From contig NZ_QDKQ01000035.1 in the NCBI RefSeq assembly GCF_003116815.1, positions 1 through 64,000 on the forward strand: a stretch of 64,000 nt of DNA, written 5' to 3'. How positions within the stretch are numbered: the stretch's first letter is position 1; each line of letters starts with the position of its first letter. Position numbers and translations under genes: made by a program. This document shows positions 37,101 through 44,280 of this stretch, piece after piece. A model generated the notes under the pieces. That model did not search any database. It was given only the letters and a program-made list of their open reading frames with translations, and was not told the DNA's origin. This stretch comes from Caulobacter endophyticus (GTDB lineage: Bacteria; Pseudomonadota; Alphaproteobacteria; Caulobacterales; Caulobacteraceae).

Positions 37101-38354
37101 GTCGGGGGCCTTGGCCTCAGCTACGATGGCCGCGGCAACCTGCAATCGGACGGTGCGGTCACCTTCGGCCACGACGCCGAAAACCAGCTGCGCCACAACT
37201 CCGCGGGCGGATCGCTGGGCTATGATCCGGCCGGCCGCCTGAACAACGCCTCGCTGGGCGGAACCACCACCCAGTTCCTCTATGACGGCGTCAGCCTGTC
37301 AGCCGAGTACAACGCCAGCGGCGGTCTGCTGCGGCGCTACATTCCCGGCCCCGGCACGGACGAACCGCTGGCCTGGTACGAAGGCGCTGGCACGAGCGAC
37401 CGCCGCTGGTACGCCGCCGACGAGCGCGGCTCGGTGGTCGGCGTGATCAACGGCGCGGGCGCGGCCGCGGGCATCAACACCTACGACGAATACGGCGTGC
37501 CGGGCGCAGGCAACCTTGGCCGCTACCAGTACACCGGCCAGACCTGGGTTCCGGAGATCGGCGCCTACAACTACAAGGCCCGCATATACTCGCCGTCGCT
37601 CGGCCGCTTCATGCAGACCGATCCGATCGGTTATTCGGATGGGATCAACTGGCAGGCTTATGTCGGCAACGATCCGATCAACAAGATCGACCCCACAGGC
37701 ACCGACTACTCCTATCCGGTGAAAGGTGGCGGCAGGCGCTACTGCATGGAAGGCGATGGCAAGCCCTCAGGCCCAGGCGAAGTCCTGGACATGGACTGCT
37801 ACCACGCCCAAGAATCCTGGGTAGGCATTTCAAGGATCGGCCGCTTCCTTCTGATGTCTGCGTTTGGGGGAAGCGCCGCCCCGACAGGTAAAAATCCGAA
37901 AGGGCAGGCCTGCTCGAATGGGATGATGAACGCGATTATTGGCCTGAACGCTCCCCCTGGAACGCCGGATGGATACTATACATTTAGCGGAGAATATGGA
38001 TTTGTTGCCGGCATGGGCGGAATATTGTCTTATAATGCCGGTTACGAAGTGAGAGATCGAAAAATCGTCCACTCAGTCACAGCCCTCAACTTATCCGGAG
38101 CCGTTGGAGCCTATGTTTCCGCAGGCATAGGCGAAGGATGGTCAAATTCAAATCCAATGAACAACAAGGGTGAACATTCATTTTCTGTTGTTGGAGGAAT
38201 GGGCCCCGCCTCAGGCAGCGCCGGATACAACGCCAGGTCCATTCTTCGACCGGAGTCGGCAGCGATCTCGGGTCAATTTGGCCTCATAGGTCCAAAAGCT
38301 TCCGGCGGCATTGCCGCGACTGCGGGCAACACGCTATCCGGCTGCTATCAATGA
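34161..38354 (+). CDS. RHS/YD-repeat protein 1 with variable C-terminal tip
   Basis: About 1397 residues; start set at ATG 34161 (MRVKYLAGLAALLCGTTCLT), a Sec signal peptide cut after AHA. It then has VDERGVDLLTG and long YD repeats (YTYDANHGG, YRYDAVGRL, FTYDDNDN, YGYDGASRLTS). The RHS core closes with ARIYSPSLGRFMQTDPIGYS, then DGINWQAYVGNDPINKIDPT. After this, about 210 residues of unrelated tip are Gly-rich and have a different base composition. No nuclease, protease or ADP-ribosyl motif was recognised. Known: RHS cores form shells that carry C-terminal toxins. The stop overlaps a small membrane protein gene, as toxin-immunity pairs do. The secretion route after Sec is unknown. Confidence 0.85.
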   Translation: MRVKYLAGLAALLCGTTCLTGLAHAQVEAPVHSVVDERGVDLLTGHLLYKPVGFTVGDPAAGGLTYAIQGGSASAAKTDTSAGGIKSKLGIISVIIGARTERFSSNFTPQEARGSSLSYNASTQTFTYRSADGLLAYFTGGVGTGGNYWGRLTSIVHPNGIIHTYSWKTIPSCWQNDAGGTSCTDMFRLRSINSSGGYQLRFDYADGATLIPSMVYGLNRASTYCDPDADSCASIPVNAPRVIFTEAADWSSATVTDETGAWRTTNFNSIRQVTSVQSSAGDTTSYTYNSSAPVASITTNDGTWTYNRNVTTGAIVLTDPLQRQTTIVPGSAGLLSYTDANGQTTSQTYDASGRLETITAPEQNSWRFSYDGRGNVTQTIVKAKPGSGLADIVTTANYDASCSNPLTCNQPNWTKDALGRQTDYTYDANHGGVLTVTKPAPTAGAARPQIRYSYTQTPTYGLNAAGAQVQIGSVWALSGVSSCVTGASCTGSANETKVTIARSSATNLQPASITRGSGDNTLQATTAYTYDSIGSLLTVDGPLAGTADTLRYRYDAVGRLAGVVGPDPDAGGGLKHRALRYTYDAANRPVTVEQGTVASQSDADWAAFASLQTSTTTYDAMSRPIRQALSVGGSTVSVGQYGYNAVGLLQCSALRMNPATFGALPASACTPATEGVDGPDRITYNVYNSVDRLIEAWSGWNTPTPVREAKYTYRPNGTLSFVIDAKDNTTFLVADGFDRIATTHFPPSAVGQLQPNGSDFEILTFDAASRVTKKRLRDGQEINFTYDDNDNLILKDLPSTWADTTYTYDNLGRLTSTSFPGYSVGLTYDALGRTTAQSTPQGTMSYQYDLAGNRTRVTWPDGFWVGYEYYTTGEMLVAREQGAVTGPGVLATYFYDDLGRRSSLWRGNGVSTTYGYDGASRLTSMNHDLAGTAQDQAYTYGYNAAGQVVSRSASNDAYRYVGGGAGTKAYASNGLNQYTTVGGLGLSYDGRGNLQSDGAVTFGHDAENQLRHNSAGGSLGYDPAGRLNNASLGGTTTQFLYDGVSLSAEYNASGGLLRRYIPGPGTDEPLAWYEGAGTSDRRWYAADERGSVVGVINGAGAAAGINTYDEYGVPGAGNLGRYQYTGQTWVPEIGAYNYKARIYSPSLGRFMQTDPIGYSDGINWQAYVGNDPINKIDPTGTDYSYPVKGGGRRYCMEGDGKPSGPGEVLDMDCYHAQESWVGISRIGRFLLMSAFGGSAAPTGKNPKGQACSNGMMNAIIGLNAPPGTPDGYYTFSGEYGFVAGMGGILSYNAGYEVRDRKIVHSVTALNLSGAVGAYVSAGIGEGWSNSNPMNNKGEHSFSVVGGMGPASGSAGYNARSILRPESAAISGQFGLIGPKASGGIAATAGNTLSGCYQ
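36690..37125 (+). repeat. Near-identical RHS core segment (copy in RHS1)
   Basis: From GATGAGCTACCAGTACGACC to about GGGCCTTGGCCTCAGCTACG, this DNA matches RHS2 58559-58995 with only scattered differences, far more closely than the surrounding parts of the two genes. RHS3 carries a more diverged copy (63579-63985). It is a likely tract of gene conversion or recombination. Confidence 0.75.
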
Positions 38355-38587
38355 CTTATTGGCGCGCCTTTTTTCTGGGATACGCCATATCGGCCATCCT
38401 TATTATACCTTCCATTTACGTATTGGCCCGTTTCGGGCCAATTTTTGGAATCCCCTGCTTGATTGCAGCAGCTCTAGCGAGAGGAGAAATTCTCTGGAGG
38501 ATCAAAGTTGATGGCGGAAAAACTTCTTGGTGGGGAAAAAGCCGACTTGAAACCTATTTCACACACCACTTCCCAGATAGAAATTAG
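38351..38587 (+). CDS. Small membrane protein, candidate immunity for RHS1
   Basis: 78 residues. Its ATG overlaps the RHS1 stop (ATGA). Two hydrophobic segments, AFFLGYAISAILIIPSIYVL and FGPIFGIPCLIAAALA, are followed by a polar tail LWRIKVDGGKTSWWGKSRLE. The base composition is clearly lower in GC than the RHS core and matches the RHS1 tip, so tip and this gene probably arrived together. An immunity function is inferred from position and co-acquisition only. Confidence 0.6.
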   Translation: MTYWRAFFLGYAISAILIIPSIYVLARFGPIFGIPCLIAAALARGEILWRIKVDGGKTSWWGKSRLETYFTHHFPDRN

Positions 38588-38711
38588 GATCTTGAAGCGA
38601 AGTGTGGATCGCTAAACACTCTACAATCCGCCCCTTGGCGCTCATGACAAAACCTTGCATCTAAGGGCGCCTCAGCGCTGGCGGATCGCTGCGAGCATGG
38701 ACCGCCAACAC

Positions 38712-38796
38712 CTACCCCTCGCCGGCCAGCGGCCAGGCGCGGGCGGTGACGCCGCCGCCGTCGCGGCCGGCGATTTCGAGGCGGCCGCCGAAGCGT
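38712..38796 (-). pseudogene. Copied 3' end of the sensor kinase gene (scar 1)
   Basis: About 85 bases match the last codons of the kinase at 39867-39951: both include GGCGGTGACGCCGCCGCCGT and GGCGGCCGCCGAAGCG, and both keep the stop triplet. It is a non-functional fragment followed by the leader CTAAGGACGCAGCCATGGAA, which is also found in scar 2. Confidence 0.75.
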
Positions 38797-38805
38797 CCAA
38801 GAAGG

Positions 38806-38892
38806 CCGCCGCTAAGGACGCAGCCATGGAAGGTCTGGGGTTTGGCACGGCAAGGCCATCGACAAGACGACAGGAAACGGGAAGACGCCATG
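38806..38892 (+). repeat. Leader repeat, copy 1
   Basis: Begins CCGCCGCTAAGGACGCAGCC, holds GCCATCGACAAGACGACAGG and runs into the ATG of the first four-helix membrane protein. Copy 2 at 39370-39453 is nearly identical. The two mark a tandem duplication. Confidence 0.75.
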
Positions 38893-39309
38893 TTCCAAAT
38901 AGCGGCCACATGGATCGCGATGGCGGCGATGGCGACGGGCTTCTCCTCGCTTTACTACATCGCCTACGCCAGCCGGTACGACATTCCCGCCGACCTCTAT
39001 ACGAGGTCCGGCGCCGCCATGGTCATCGTCCTTTCAGGAGTGGTGTTCACGTGGGGACTGAAGACGCTCGGCAAGGCGTTTCCGGGCGTCACGTTCAAGT
39101 CCTACGCACCCATTCTGCTCATCGGCGCCGTCGTGGCCGGCTTGAGCTTCCCGGTCGTCAAGCGGCAAGCCTTCACCCTCCTGGGCCTGGGATATTTCGA
39201 AACGGCGCTGGCGCTGCTCGCGGCCGGGACGTTCATCATGGGCGCGTGGTTTCACCTGGAAATCCTTCACTTCAGGAAGACCCGCCAGGATCACGGCCGC
39301 ACGTCCTAA
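38890..39309 (+). CDS. Four-helix membrane protein, paralogue 1
   Basis: 139 residues; start at MFQIAATWIAMAAMATGFSS. Four hydrophobic segments are visible: near 1-20, 34-55 (AAMVIVLSGVVFTWGLKTLG), 72-90 (YAPILLIGAVVAGLSF) and 100-124 (YFETALALLAAGTFIMGAWF). The loop RQAFTLLGLGYFETALA and the end HLEILHFRK are almost the same as in paralogue 2 at 39451. No family was recognised. It is preceded by the shared leader and a kinase-end scar. Confidence 0.7.
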   Translation: MFQIAATWIAMAAMATGFSSLYYIAYASRYDIPADLYTRSGAAMVIVLSGVVFTWGLKTLGKAFPGVTFKSYAPILLIGAVVAGLSFPVVKRQAFTLLGLGYFETALALLAAGTFIMGAWFHLEILHFRKTRQDHGRTS

Positions 39310-39324
39310 CGATCCCGACGCCTC

Positions 39325-39373
39325 CTACCCCTCGCCCGCCGGCGGCCAGACGCTGGCCGTCACTCCGCCGCCG
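39325..39373 (-). pseudogene. Copied 3' end of the sensor kinase gene (scar 2)
   Basis: About 49 bases, CTACCCCTCGCCCGCCGGCG then GCCAGACGCTGG, match the kinase end at 39867-39915 and keep the stop triplet. It runs directly into the second leader copy. Confidence 0.75.
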
Positions 39374-39453
39374 CTAAGGACGCAGCCATGGAAGGTCTGG
39401 GCTTGGCGCGGCAAGGCCATCGACAAGACGACAGGAAACGGAAAGACGACATG
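39370..39453 (+). repeat. Leader repeat, copy 2
   Basis: Same as copy 1 apart from a few changes; it leads into the ATG of paralogue 2. Confidence 0.75.
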
Positions 39454-39870
39454 CTCGCAATAGCGGCTGGATGGATTGCGATGGCGGCGATGTCGGCCAG
39501 CGTCTCCGCGCTGTATTACATCGCCTACGCCGATCGCTATGGCGTTCCAGCCAATCTCTACACCAAGCTCGGCGCAGTCGGCGTCATCGCCCTCTCAGTC
39601 GCTGCGTTTGTGTGGGGCATGACAACCCTGGGGAAGAAGTTTCCAGGGCAGACCTTCAAAGCCTACTGGGGGCTGGGCGCCGTCGGCTTCGTCATTTTCG
39701 GCACAAGCTGGACGGCCGTTAGACGGCAAGCCTTCACGGTTCTCGGCCTAGGTTATTTCGAAACCGCCCTGGCAATGCTCACCACCGGGCTGTTCGTTGC
39801 CGGACTCTGGATCCACCTGGAAATACTTCACTTTCGAAAGAACAACCCCGATTACGATCCTTCCGCCTAA
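39451..39870 (+). CDS. Four-helix membrane protein, paralogue 2
   Basis: 139 residues starting MLAIAAGWIAMAAMSASVSA. It is roughly 60 percent identical by eye to paralogue 1, with the same four-helix plan and the conserved AVRRQAFTVLGLGYFETALA and WIHLEILHFRK. Its stop codon TAA overlaps, tail to tail, the TAG of the sensor kinase gene. This arrangement explains how kinase-end sequence came to be carried along in the duplication. Function unknown. Confidence 0.7.
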   Translation: MLAIAAGWIAMAAMSASVSALYYIAYADRYGVPANLYTKLGAVGVIALSVAAFVWGMTTLGKKFPGQTFKAYWGLGAVGFVIFGTSWTAVRRQAFTVLGLGYFETALAMLTTGLFVAGLWIHLEILHFRKNNPDYDPSA

Positions 39871-41201
39871 TCCTCGCCCGCCGGCGGCCAGACGCTGGCG
39901 GTGACGCCGCCGCCGTCGCGGTTGGCGATGGTCAGGCGGCCGCCGAAGCGCTTGAGGAGGCGCTCGGCGGTGGGGATGCCGAGGCCGAAGCCCCCGGTGT
40001 CGCGGGCGCGGGCGGCGTCGCCGCGGAAGAAGGGCTCGTAGATGCGGGCCAGCACCTCGTCGGTGAGGCCCGGTCCCTGGTCGAGCACCTCGATGCGCGG
40101 GCCTTCGGGGTCGTCGACCACCAGCCGCACCTTGGCCTTGCCGCCGAAGCGCACGGCGTTGTCGACCAGGCGGATCAGGGCCTGCTCCAGCGGGTCGCGG
40201 TGGGTGCTGAGGGTCAGGGTCCTGGGACCTTCGTAGCGGACCAGCCTGGGCCAGCGGGCGATGACGGCGCGGATCAGGGCCGGCAGGTCGACGGGCTCGG
40301 CGGTGCTGGCTGCGTGCTGGGCGCGCAGCCAGGCCGACAGCGAGCGCAGCATCTCCTCCAGCTCGTCGACATTGCCGCCGACCATGGCGCGGATGTCTTC
40401 GGGCTCGACATAGTCGGAGGCCAGCTTCAGGCGGGCCAGGGGCGTGCGCAGGTCGTGGCTGAGCGCCTCCATGGCCCGGGCCTGGTCCTCGATCAGGCCG
40501 GTGATGCGCTGCTGCATGTCGTTGAAGGCGCGGCCCAGTTCGGCCAGGTCCGGCGGCCCCTCGACGGCGACCGGCTGGGGCGGACCCTCGCCCACGCGGC
40601 CGGCGACCTCGGCCAGGCGCCGCAGCGGCTCGCCCAGCTGGCGCAGGGCGTAGGCGCCCAGAGCCACGCAGGCCAGGGAGAAGGCCAGGGTCGTGGCCAC
40701 CGCCCGCAGGGCGATCGGCCAGGGACGCGGGAAATGGCGCGAGCGAAACGACAGCCAGCGGCCGTCCGAGAGCCCCATGGCGCCGACGAGGTCGCGGCCG
40801 CCGTCCGACTGGTCCTCCGACCACAGGCGCAGGGGCCGCCTGGCCAGGCCCGGCTCCCACTGGCGGACATAGCGGACGATGGCGTCGGCCTCGCCGGTCT
40901 GGGCGCGGGCCTGGGACGGGGCCTGCGGCGGGGCGGCGACGACCTCGGCCTCGAGGTAGCGCGAGGTCATCACCTGGTCGAGATCGGCCTGGGACAGGCG
41001 GCTGACGCGGTCGCCCACCACCAGCAGTTCGGCGATGCGGCGGGCGTGGTCCTCGCGCAGGGACTGGCGGTCGATCGCCTGGTAGAAGGCGACGCTGGCC
41101 GCCAGCTGCACGAACACGATCGCCGCCACCACCAGGATGGAGCGACCGATCAGGCCCCGGGGCCGCTGTAGGATGTCTCGCACCTTCGAAGCCATGGCCA
41201 A
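39867..41201 (-). CDS. Sensor histidine kinase, orphan
   Basis: 444 residues. Membrane segment 1 is about 19-41 (SILVVAAIVFVQLAASVAFY), then a periplasmic sensor of about 120 residues, segment 2 about 164-188 (VATTLAFSLACVALGAYALR), HAMP, HisKA with ALSHDLRTPLARLK (phospho-His), and HATPase with DNAVRFG, DQGPGL and TGGFGLGIPTAERLLKRFGG. It is similar in layout to EnvZ-type kinases. No response-regulator gene is adjacent on either side, so its partner is elsewhere. Two partial copies of its 3' end sit downstream. Confidence 0.9.
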   Translation of the reverse strand: MAMASKVRDILQRPRGLIGRSILVVAAIVFVQLAASVAFYQAIDRQSLREDHARRIAELLVVGDRVSRLSQADLDQVMTSRYLEAEVVAAPPQAPSQARAQTGEADAIVRYVRQWEPGLARRPLRLWSEDQSDGGRDLVGAMGLSDGRWLSFRSRHFPRPWPIALRAVATTLAFSLACVALGAYALRQLGEPLRRLAEVAGRVGEGPPQPVAVEGPPDLAELGRAFNDMQQRITGLIEDQARAMEALSHDLRTPLARLKLASDYVEPEDIRAMVGGNVDELEEMLRSLSAWLRAQHAASTAEPVDLPALIRAVIARWPRLVRYEGPRTLTLSTHRDPLEQALIRLVDNAVRFGGKAKVRLVVDDPEGPRIEVLDQGPGLTDEVLARIYEPFFRGDAARARDTGGFGLGIPTAERLLKRFGGRLTIANRDGGGVTASVWPPAGED

Positions 41202-41351
41202 GGCTTACACAGGCGCGCGCCCCGGGGCCACTACAGGTTGACGTCCTCCGTCGCCGGACGTTCGGCAGACGCGCGCCGGGCGGTCGCGCGCGACCGGAAA
41301 GTCGCCCCGGCATGTCGTCGCTATCTCATTTTGAGAATATAGGCGCGCGAT

Positions 41352-41369
41352 CTACGTATTGGTACGTAG
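41352..41369. promoter_or_regulatory. Inverted repeat between kinase and chemoreceptor
   Basis: CTACGTATTGGTACGTAG: 7-base arms with a 4-base spacer, in an AT-richer stretch between two divergent genes, 84 bases before the chemoreceptor start. It is a likely operator for an unidentified regulator. Confidence 0.5.
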
Positions 41370-41452
41370 TAACCATGGCCTTTGTTTCGAGGGTTTTGTC
41401 ACGACCGATTAACGCTCATCCAGCATCCTGCCCGCGAATTCGGGAGGCGGGC

Positions 41453-43054
41453 GTGCGTTTGATCCAGTTCGACAGTATTGAGGCCCAGCGCCGCGTCGGC
41501 GGCCAGCTGGTGATCGGCTGCGTGGCGGCCAGCGCCGTTGTGGTTCCGGTCGCCGGCCTGCTGACCGGCGCGCCGCTGCTGGTTCCGGCGGCCGGCTCGA
41601 TCGCCCTGGCGGTGCTGGTGCTGGCCGCCTACGGCCTGTGGCGCGACCGCCTGGCCCAGCAGCTGTGCACGGCCCTGGCCCTGGTCGGCCAGGTCGCCCT
41701 GTTCGTGCTGGCCTTCCAGGGGCATGGCCAGCAGGACGAGGCCCGCATGGCCTTCCTGGCGGCGCTTGCCTTGCTGGTGGCCTATGGCGACTGGCGCGTG
41801 GTGGCCGCGGGGGCGGCCGCCGTGATCGGCGTCGACCTCCTCGCCGCCGGCCTCCTTCCCCATCGCCTGGCGGCCGACGAGAGCCTGCTGGCGCTTGGCC
41901 TGCGGGCGGCCATGACCCTGACCACCGCCTGGTCGCTGATCTGGCTGACGGCCGGGGTCTCGCGCCTGTTCGTCACCGTTAGCGCCCGCACGCAGGCCTC
42001 CGAGCGGGCCGCCCGCGCCGCCGACGAGGCCAACGCCGCGGCCCTGGCCGAGCGCGCCGCCGCCGACCGCGCCAACGCCGAGCGCGCCCGCCTGAAGGCA
42101 GCCATGGAAGCCGAGCAGACGGAGGTCGTCGAGCATCTGGCCCAGGCCCTGCGCCTGCTGGCCGGGGGCGACCTGACCTCGCGCCTGGAGACCCGCTTTT
42201 CCGCCCAGTACGAGCCGCTGCGCCAGGACTTCAACGACGCCGTGGCCAAGCTGCGCGCGGCCCTGGGCGAGATCAGCGGCAACGCCGCCAGCATGAGCGC
42301 GGGCGTGGCCGAGATGAGCCGCGCCTCCGACGAACTGGCCAACCGCACCGAGGACCAGGCCGCCAGCCTGGTGGAGACCTCCACGGCGCTGAGCCAGATC
42401 ACCGCCACCGTCGCCGAGACCGCCGACAACGCCCGCAAGGCCAACGCCGCCGCCGCCCGCGCCCGCGAGGAGGCCCAGCGCTCGGACCCCGTGGTCACCG
42501 AGGCGGTCGAGGCCATGACCCTGATCGAGACCTCGTCGGGCCAGATCGGCCAGATCATCGGGGTGATCGACGAGATCGCCTTCCAGACCAACCTCCTGGC
42601 CCTGAACGCCGGCGTCGAGGCCGCGCGCGCGGGCGATGCGGGCAAGGGCTTCGCCGTGGTGGCGCAGGAAGTGCGGGCCCTGGCCCAGCGCAGCGCCGAC
42701 GCCGCCCGCGAGATCAAGAGCCTGGTGGCCGTCTCGGGCGACCAGGTCGCCGCCGGGGTGGAGCGCGTGGGCAAGACCCGGCAGGCCCTGCAGCGCATCG
42801 TCGCCCGCGTGGCCGAGATCGACGTCCAGATCGACGCCATCGCCCGCTCGGCCGCCGACCAGGCCTCCAACCTCGGCGAGGTCAACACCACCATGGGCGC
42901 GATGGACCGCGTGGTGCAGCAGAACGCGGCCATGGTCGAGGAGACCACGGCGGCGGCCCACGCCCTGAAGAGCGAAGCCGCCGAGCTGGCCGACCGCATC
43001 GGCCTGTTCCGCACCCGCGAGGAAACGGCCCCATCCAGCCAGTGGGCCGCCTGA
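41453..43054 (+). CDS. Methyl-accepting chemotaxis protein
   Basis: About 533 residues from GTG 41453, chosen because GGGAGG lies five bases upstream; a longer frame exists but is less likely. The N-terminal half holds about six membrane segments (IGCVAASAVVVPVAGLLTGA, IALAVLVLAAYGLW and others) with almost no periplasmic domain, so it may sense membrane state or cytoplasmic cues. A helical HAMP-like part is followed by the signalling hairpin IDEIAFQTNLLALNAGVEAA and AGKGFAVVAQEVRALAQRSA. There is no C-terminal CheR pentapeptide. The stop overlaps the next start (TGATG). Confidence 0.9.
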   Translation: MRLIQFDSIEAQRRVGGQLVIGCVAASAVVVPVAGLLTGAPLLVPAAGSIALAVLVLAAYGLWRDRLAQQLCTALALVGQVALFVLAFQGHGQQDEARMAFLAALALLVAYGDWRVVAAGAAAVIGVDLLAAGLLPHRLAADESLLALGLRAAMTLTTAWSLIWLTAGVSRLFVTVSARTQASERAARAADEANAAALAERAAADRANAERARLKAAMEAEQTEVVEHLAQALRLLAGGDLTSRLETRFSAQYEPLRQDFNDAVAKLRAALGEISGNAASMSAGVAEMSRASDELANRTEDQAASLVETSTALSQITATVAETADNARKANAAAARAREEAQRSDPVVTEAVEAMTLIETSSGQIGQIIGVIDEIAFQTNLLALNAGVEAARAGDAGKGFAVVAQEVRALAQRSADAAREIKSLVAVSGDQVAAGVERVGKTRQALQRIVARVAEIDVQIDAIARSAADQASNLGEVNTTMGAMDRVVQQNAAMVEETTAAAHALKSEAAELADRIGLFRTREETAPSSQWAA

Positions 43055-43323
43055 TGCAGGCGGAGGTCGCCGACTTCACCGCCACCGACCTGATCAAGCT
43101 GTTCGCGGCCACCTACCTGCCGCTGTGCGACCGGCTGGAGTCCGCCGGCGTTCTCGACCGCGCCGCCCTGGCCGACGCCATGGGCCTGTACGTGGCGCCG
43201 GGCGAAGAGACCGCCAGCGCGGCCATGGTCGAGGCCCTGCAGATCGTGCTGCGCCGGCCAAGGCGCCAGCCGGGACCGCGACGCGAGCCGGCGCTGCGGG
43301 TGATCGCGGGAGGATTGGGGTAG
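43054..43323 (+). CDS. Small protein coupled to the chemoreceptor
   Basis: 89 residues, start overlapping the receptor stop. The core ATDLIKLFAATYLPLCDRLE followed by SAGVLDRAALADAMGLYV is shared with the convergent gene at 43409. The C-terminus is basic (RRPRRQPGPRREPALRVIAG). Probably a small helical cytoplasmic protein, possibly an adaptor for the receptor; no family was recognised. Confidence 0.6.
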   Translation: MQAEVADFTATDLIKLFAATYLPLCDRLESAGVLDRAALADAMGLYVAPGEETASAAMVEALQIVLRRPRRQPGPRREPALRVIAGGLG

Positions 43324-43408
43324 CCCCAAGGCGGCCGAAGCGAGCAGGCCAAGCGTCGGATATCGGCCTGCCCACATAGTGTCGGCAGCCCGGCGAACGG
43401 GATCGCCC

Positions 43409-43669
43409 CTACCCCGTCTCGCCCAGCACCTTGCACAGGGCCGCGGCCAGGATCTCCCAGGGCTCGCCGGGCTCGGGGTCGAGGCGGGCGCGGATGTCGC
43501 GGGCCAGGGCCTGGGGGTCGAGGGCGCCGGCCGCCTCCAGCGAGCGGCACAGCGGCAGGTAGGTGGCGGCGAACAGGCGCACGATGTCCTCGCCCGAGAA
43601 AGCCGGCACGTCGGGGCTGGGGATGGCGCTGGGCGCGCCTGGGGGATCTTCGGGACCGGCGGGGGACAT
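43409..43669 (-). CDS. Small protein, paralogue of the chemoreceptor-linked gene
   Basis: 86 residues (MSPAGPEDPPGAPSAIPSPD start). Residues about 28-65, GEDIVRLFAATYLPLCRSLE and AAGALDPQALARDIRARLDP, match the gene at 43054 almost residue for residue around LFAATYLPLC. The N-terminal extension is Pro-rich. It lies tail to tail with its paralogue, which suggests an inverted duplication of old date. Function unknown. Confidence 0.55.
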   Translation of the reverse strand: MSPAGPEDPPGAPSAIPSPDVPAFSGEDIVRLFAATYLPLCRSLEAAGALDPQALARDIRARLDPEPGEPWEILAAALCKVLGETG

Positions 43670-43813
43670 GGCGATGGGGGCTCCGGGAACTGATCGGGGC
43701 TCCTGCCGCGAAATCGTCGTTCGCGCCTTGATCCGGATCAAGGCCGCCCGCCGCGCGACATGGGACCTCGCCCTTCCCTCCCGCGCGGGAGGGGAGGAGG
43801 AGAGACACGCCCC

Positions 43814-44215
43814 ATGCCCATGGACGTTCGATCGACGCTCGCCCGCCATCACCTCGACGTCGGCGCCGACTACGTGCTGCGCAGCGCGGGCCTGCTGTCG
43901 TCGGTGTTCGACGGCGATATCCTGCGGGGCCTGGTGTTCCTGACCGCGCTGCGGCTGTCGGAACACGCGCCGCAGGACGCTTGCGGGGAACGCCCCGTCC
44001 GGCTGACGGCCATCGCCCGGTCGCTGGGCCTGCCCATCGAGACCACCCGCCGCCACCTGCTGAAGCTGCAGCGCGACGGCTTCACCCTGCGCGCCGCCGG
44101 CGGCGGGGTGATCGCGCGCATTCCCGAGCGGCCCGACATCGCCGAGGCCATGGCCGCCAACAGCGCCAACCTCGCCCGCCTGTCCGCGACGCTGGAACTC
44201 GCGCCGGCGGGCTGA
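43814..44215 (+). CDS. Helix-turn-helix regulator (winged-helix type)
   Basis: 133 residues (ATG 43814, or ATG 43820). A helical N-terminus (DYVLRSAGLLSSVFDGDILR, GLVFLTALRLSEHA) is followed by a winged helix VRLTAIARSLGLPIETTRRH with LLKLQRDGFTLRAAGGGVIA. The chain ends soon after the wing, without a ligand domain. The pattern of sequence and wing resembles IclR/Lrp-like or MarR-like domains, but the family is not certain. It is followed after about 65 bases by a lipoprotein gene on the same strand. Confidence 0.7.
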   Translation: MPMDVRSTLARHHLDVGADYVLRSAGLLSSVFDGDILRGLVFLTALRLSEHAPQDACGERPVRLTAIARSLGLPIETTRRHLLKLQRDGFTLRAAGGGVIARIPERPDIAEAMAANSANLARLSATLELAPAG

Positions 44216-44280
44216 GGCCGGCCGCAACCTCGGCGCAGCCCGGCCGTTCCGACCCCGACCACGGACGGCGCGAGGCAGGG

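Noticed and set aside
34380..37196. 938-residue frame antisense to RHS1
   Set aside because: Repeat-driven shadow of YD-repeat DNA. A similar shadow appears opposite RHS2.
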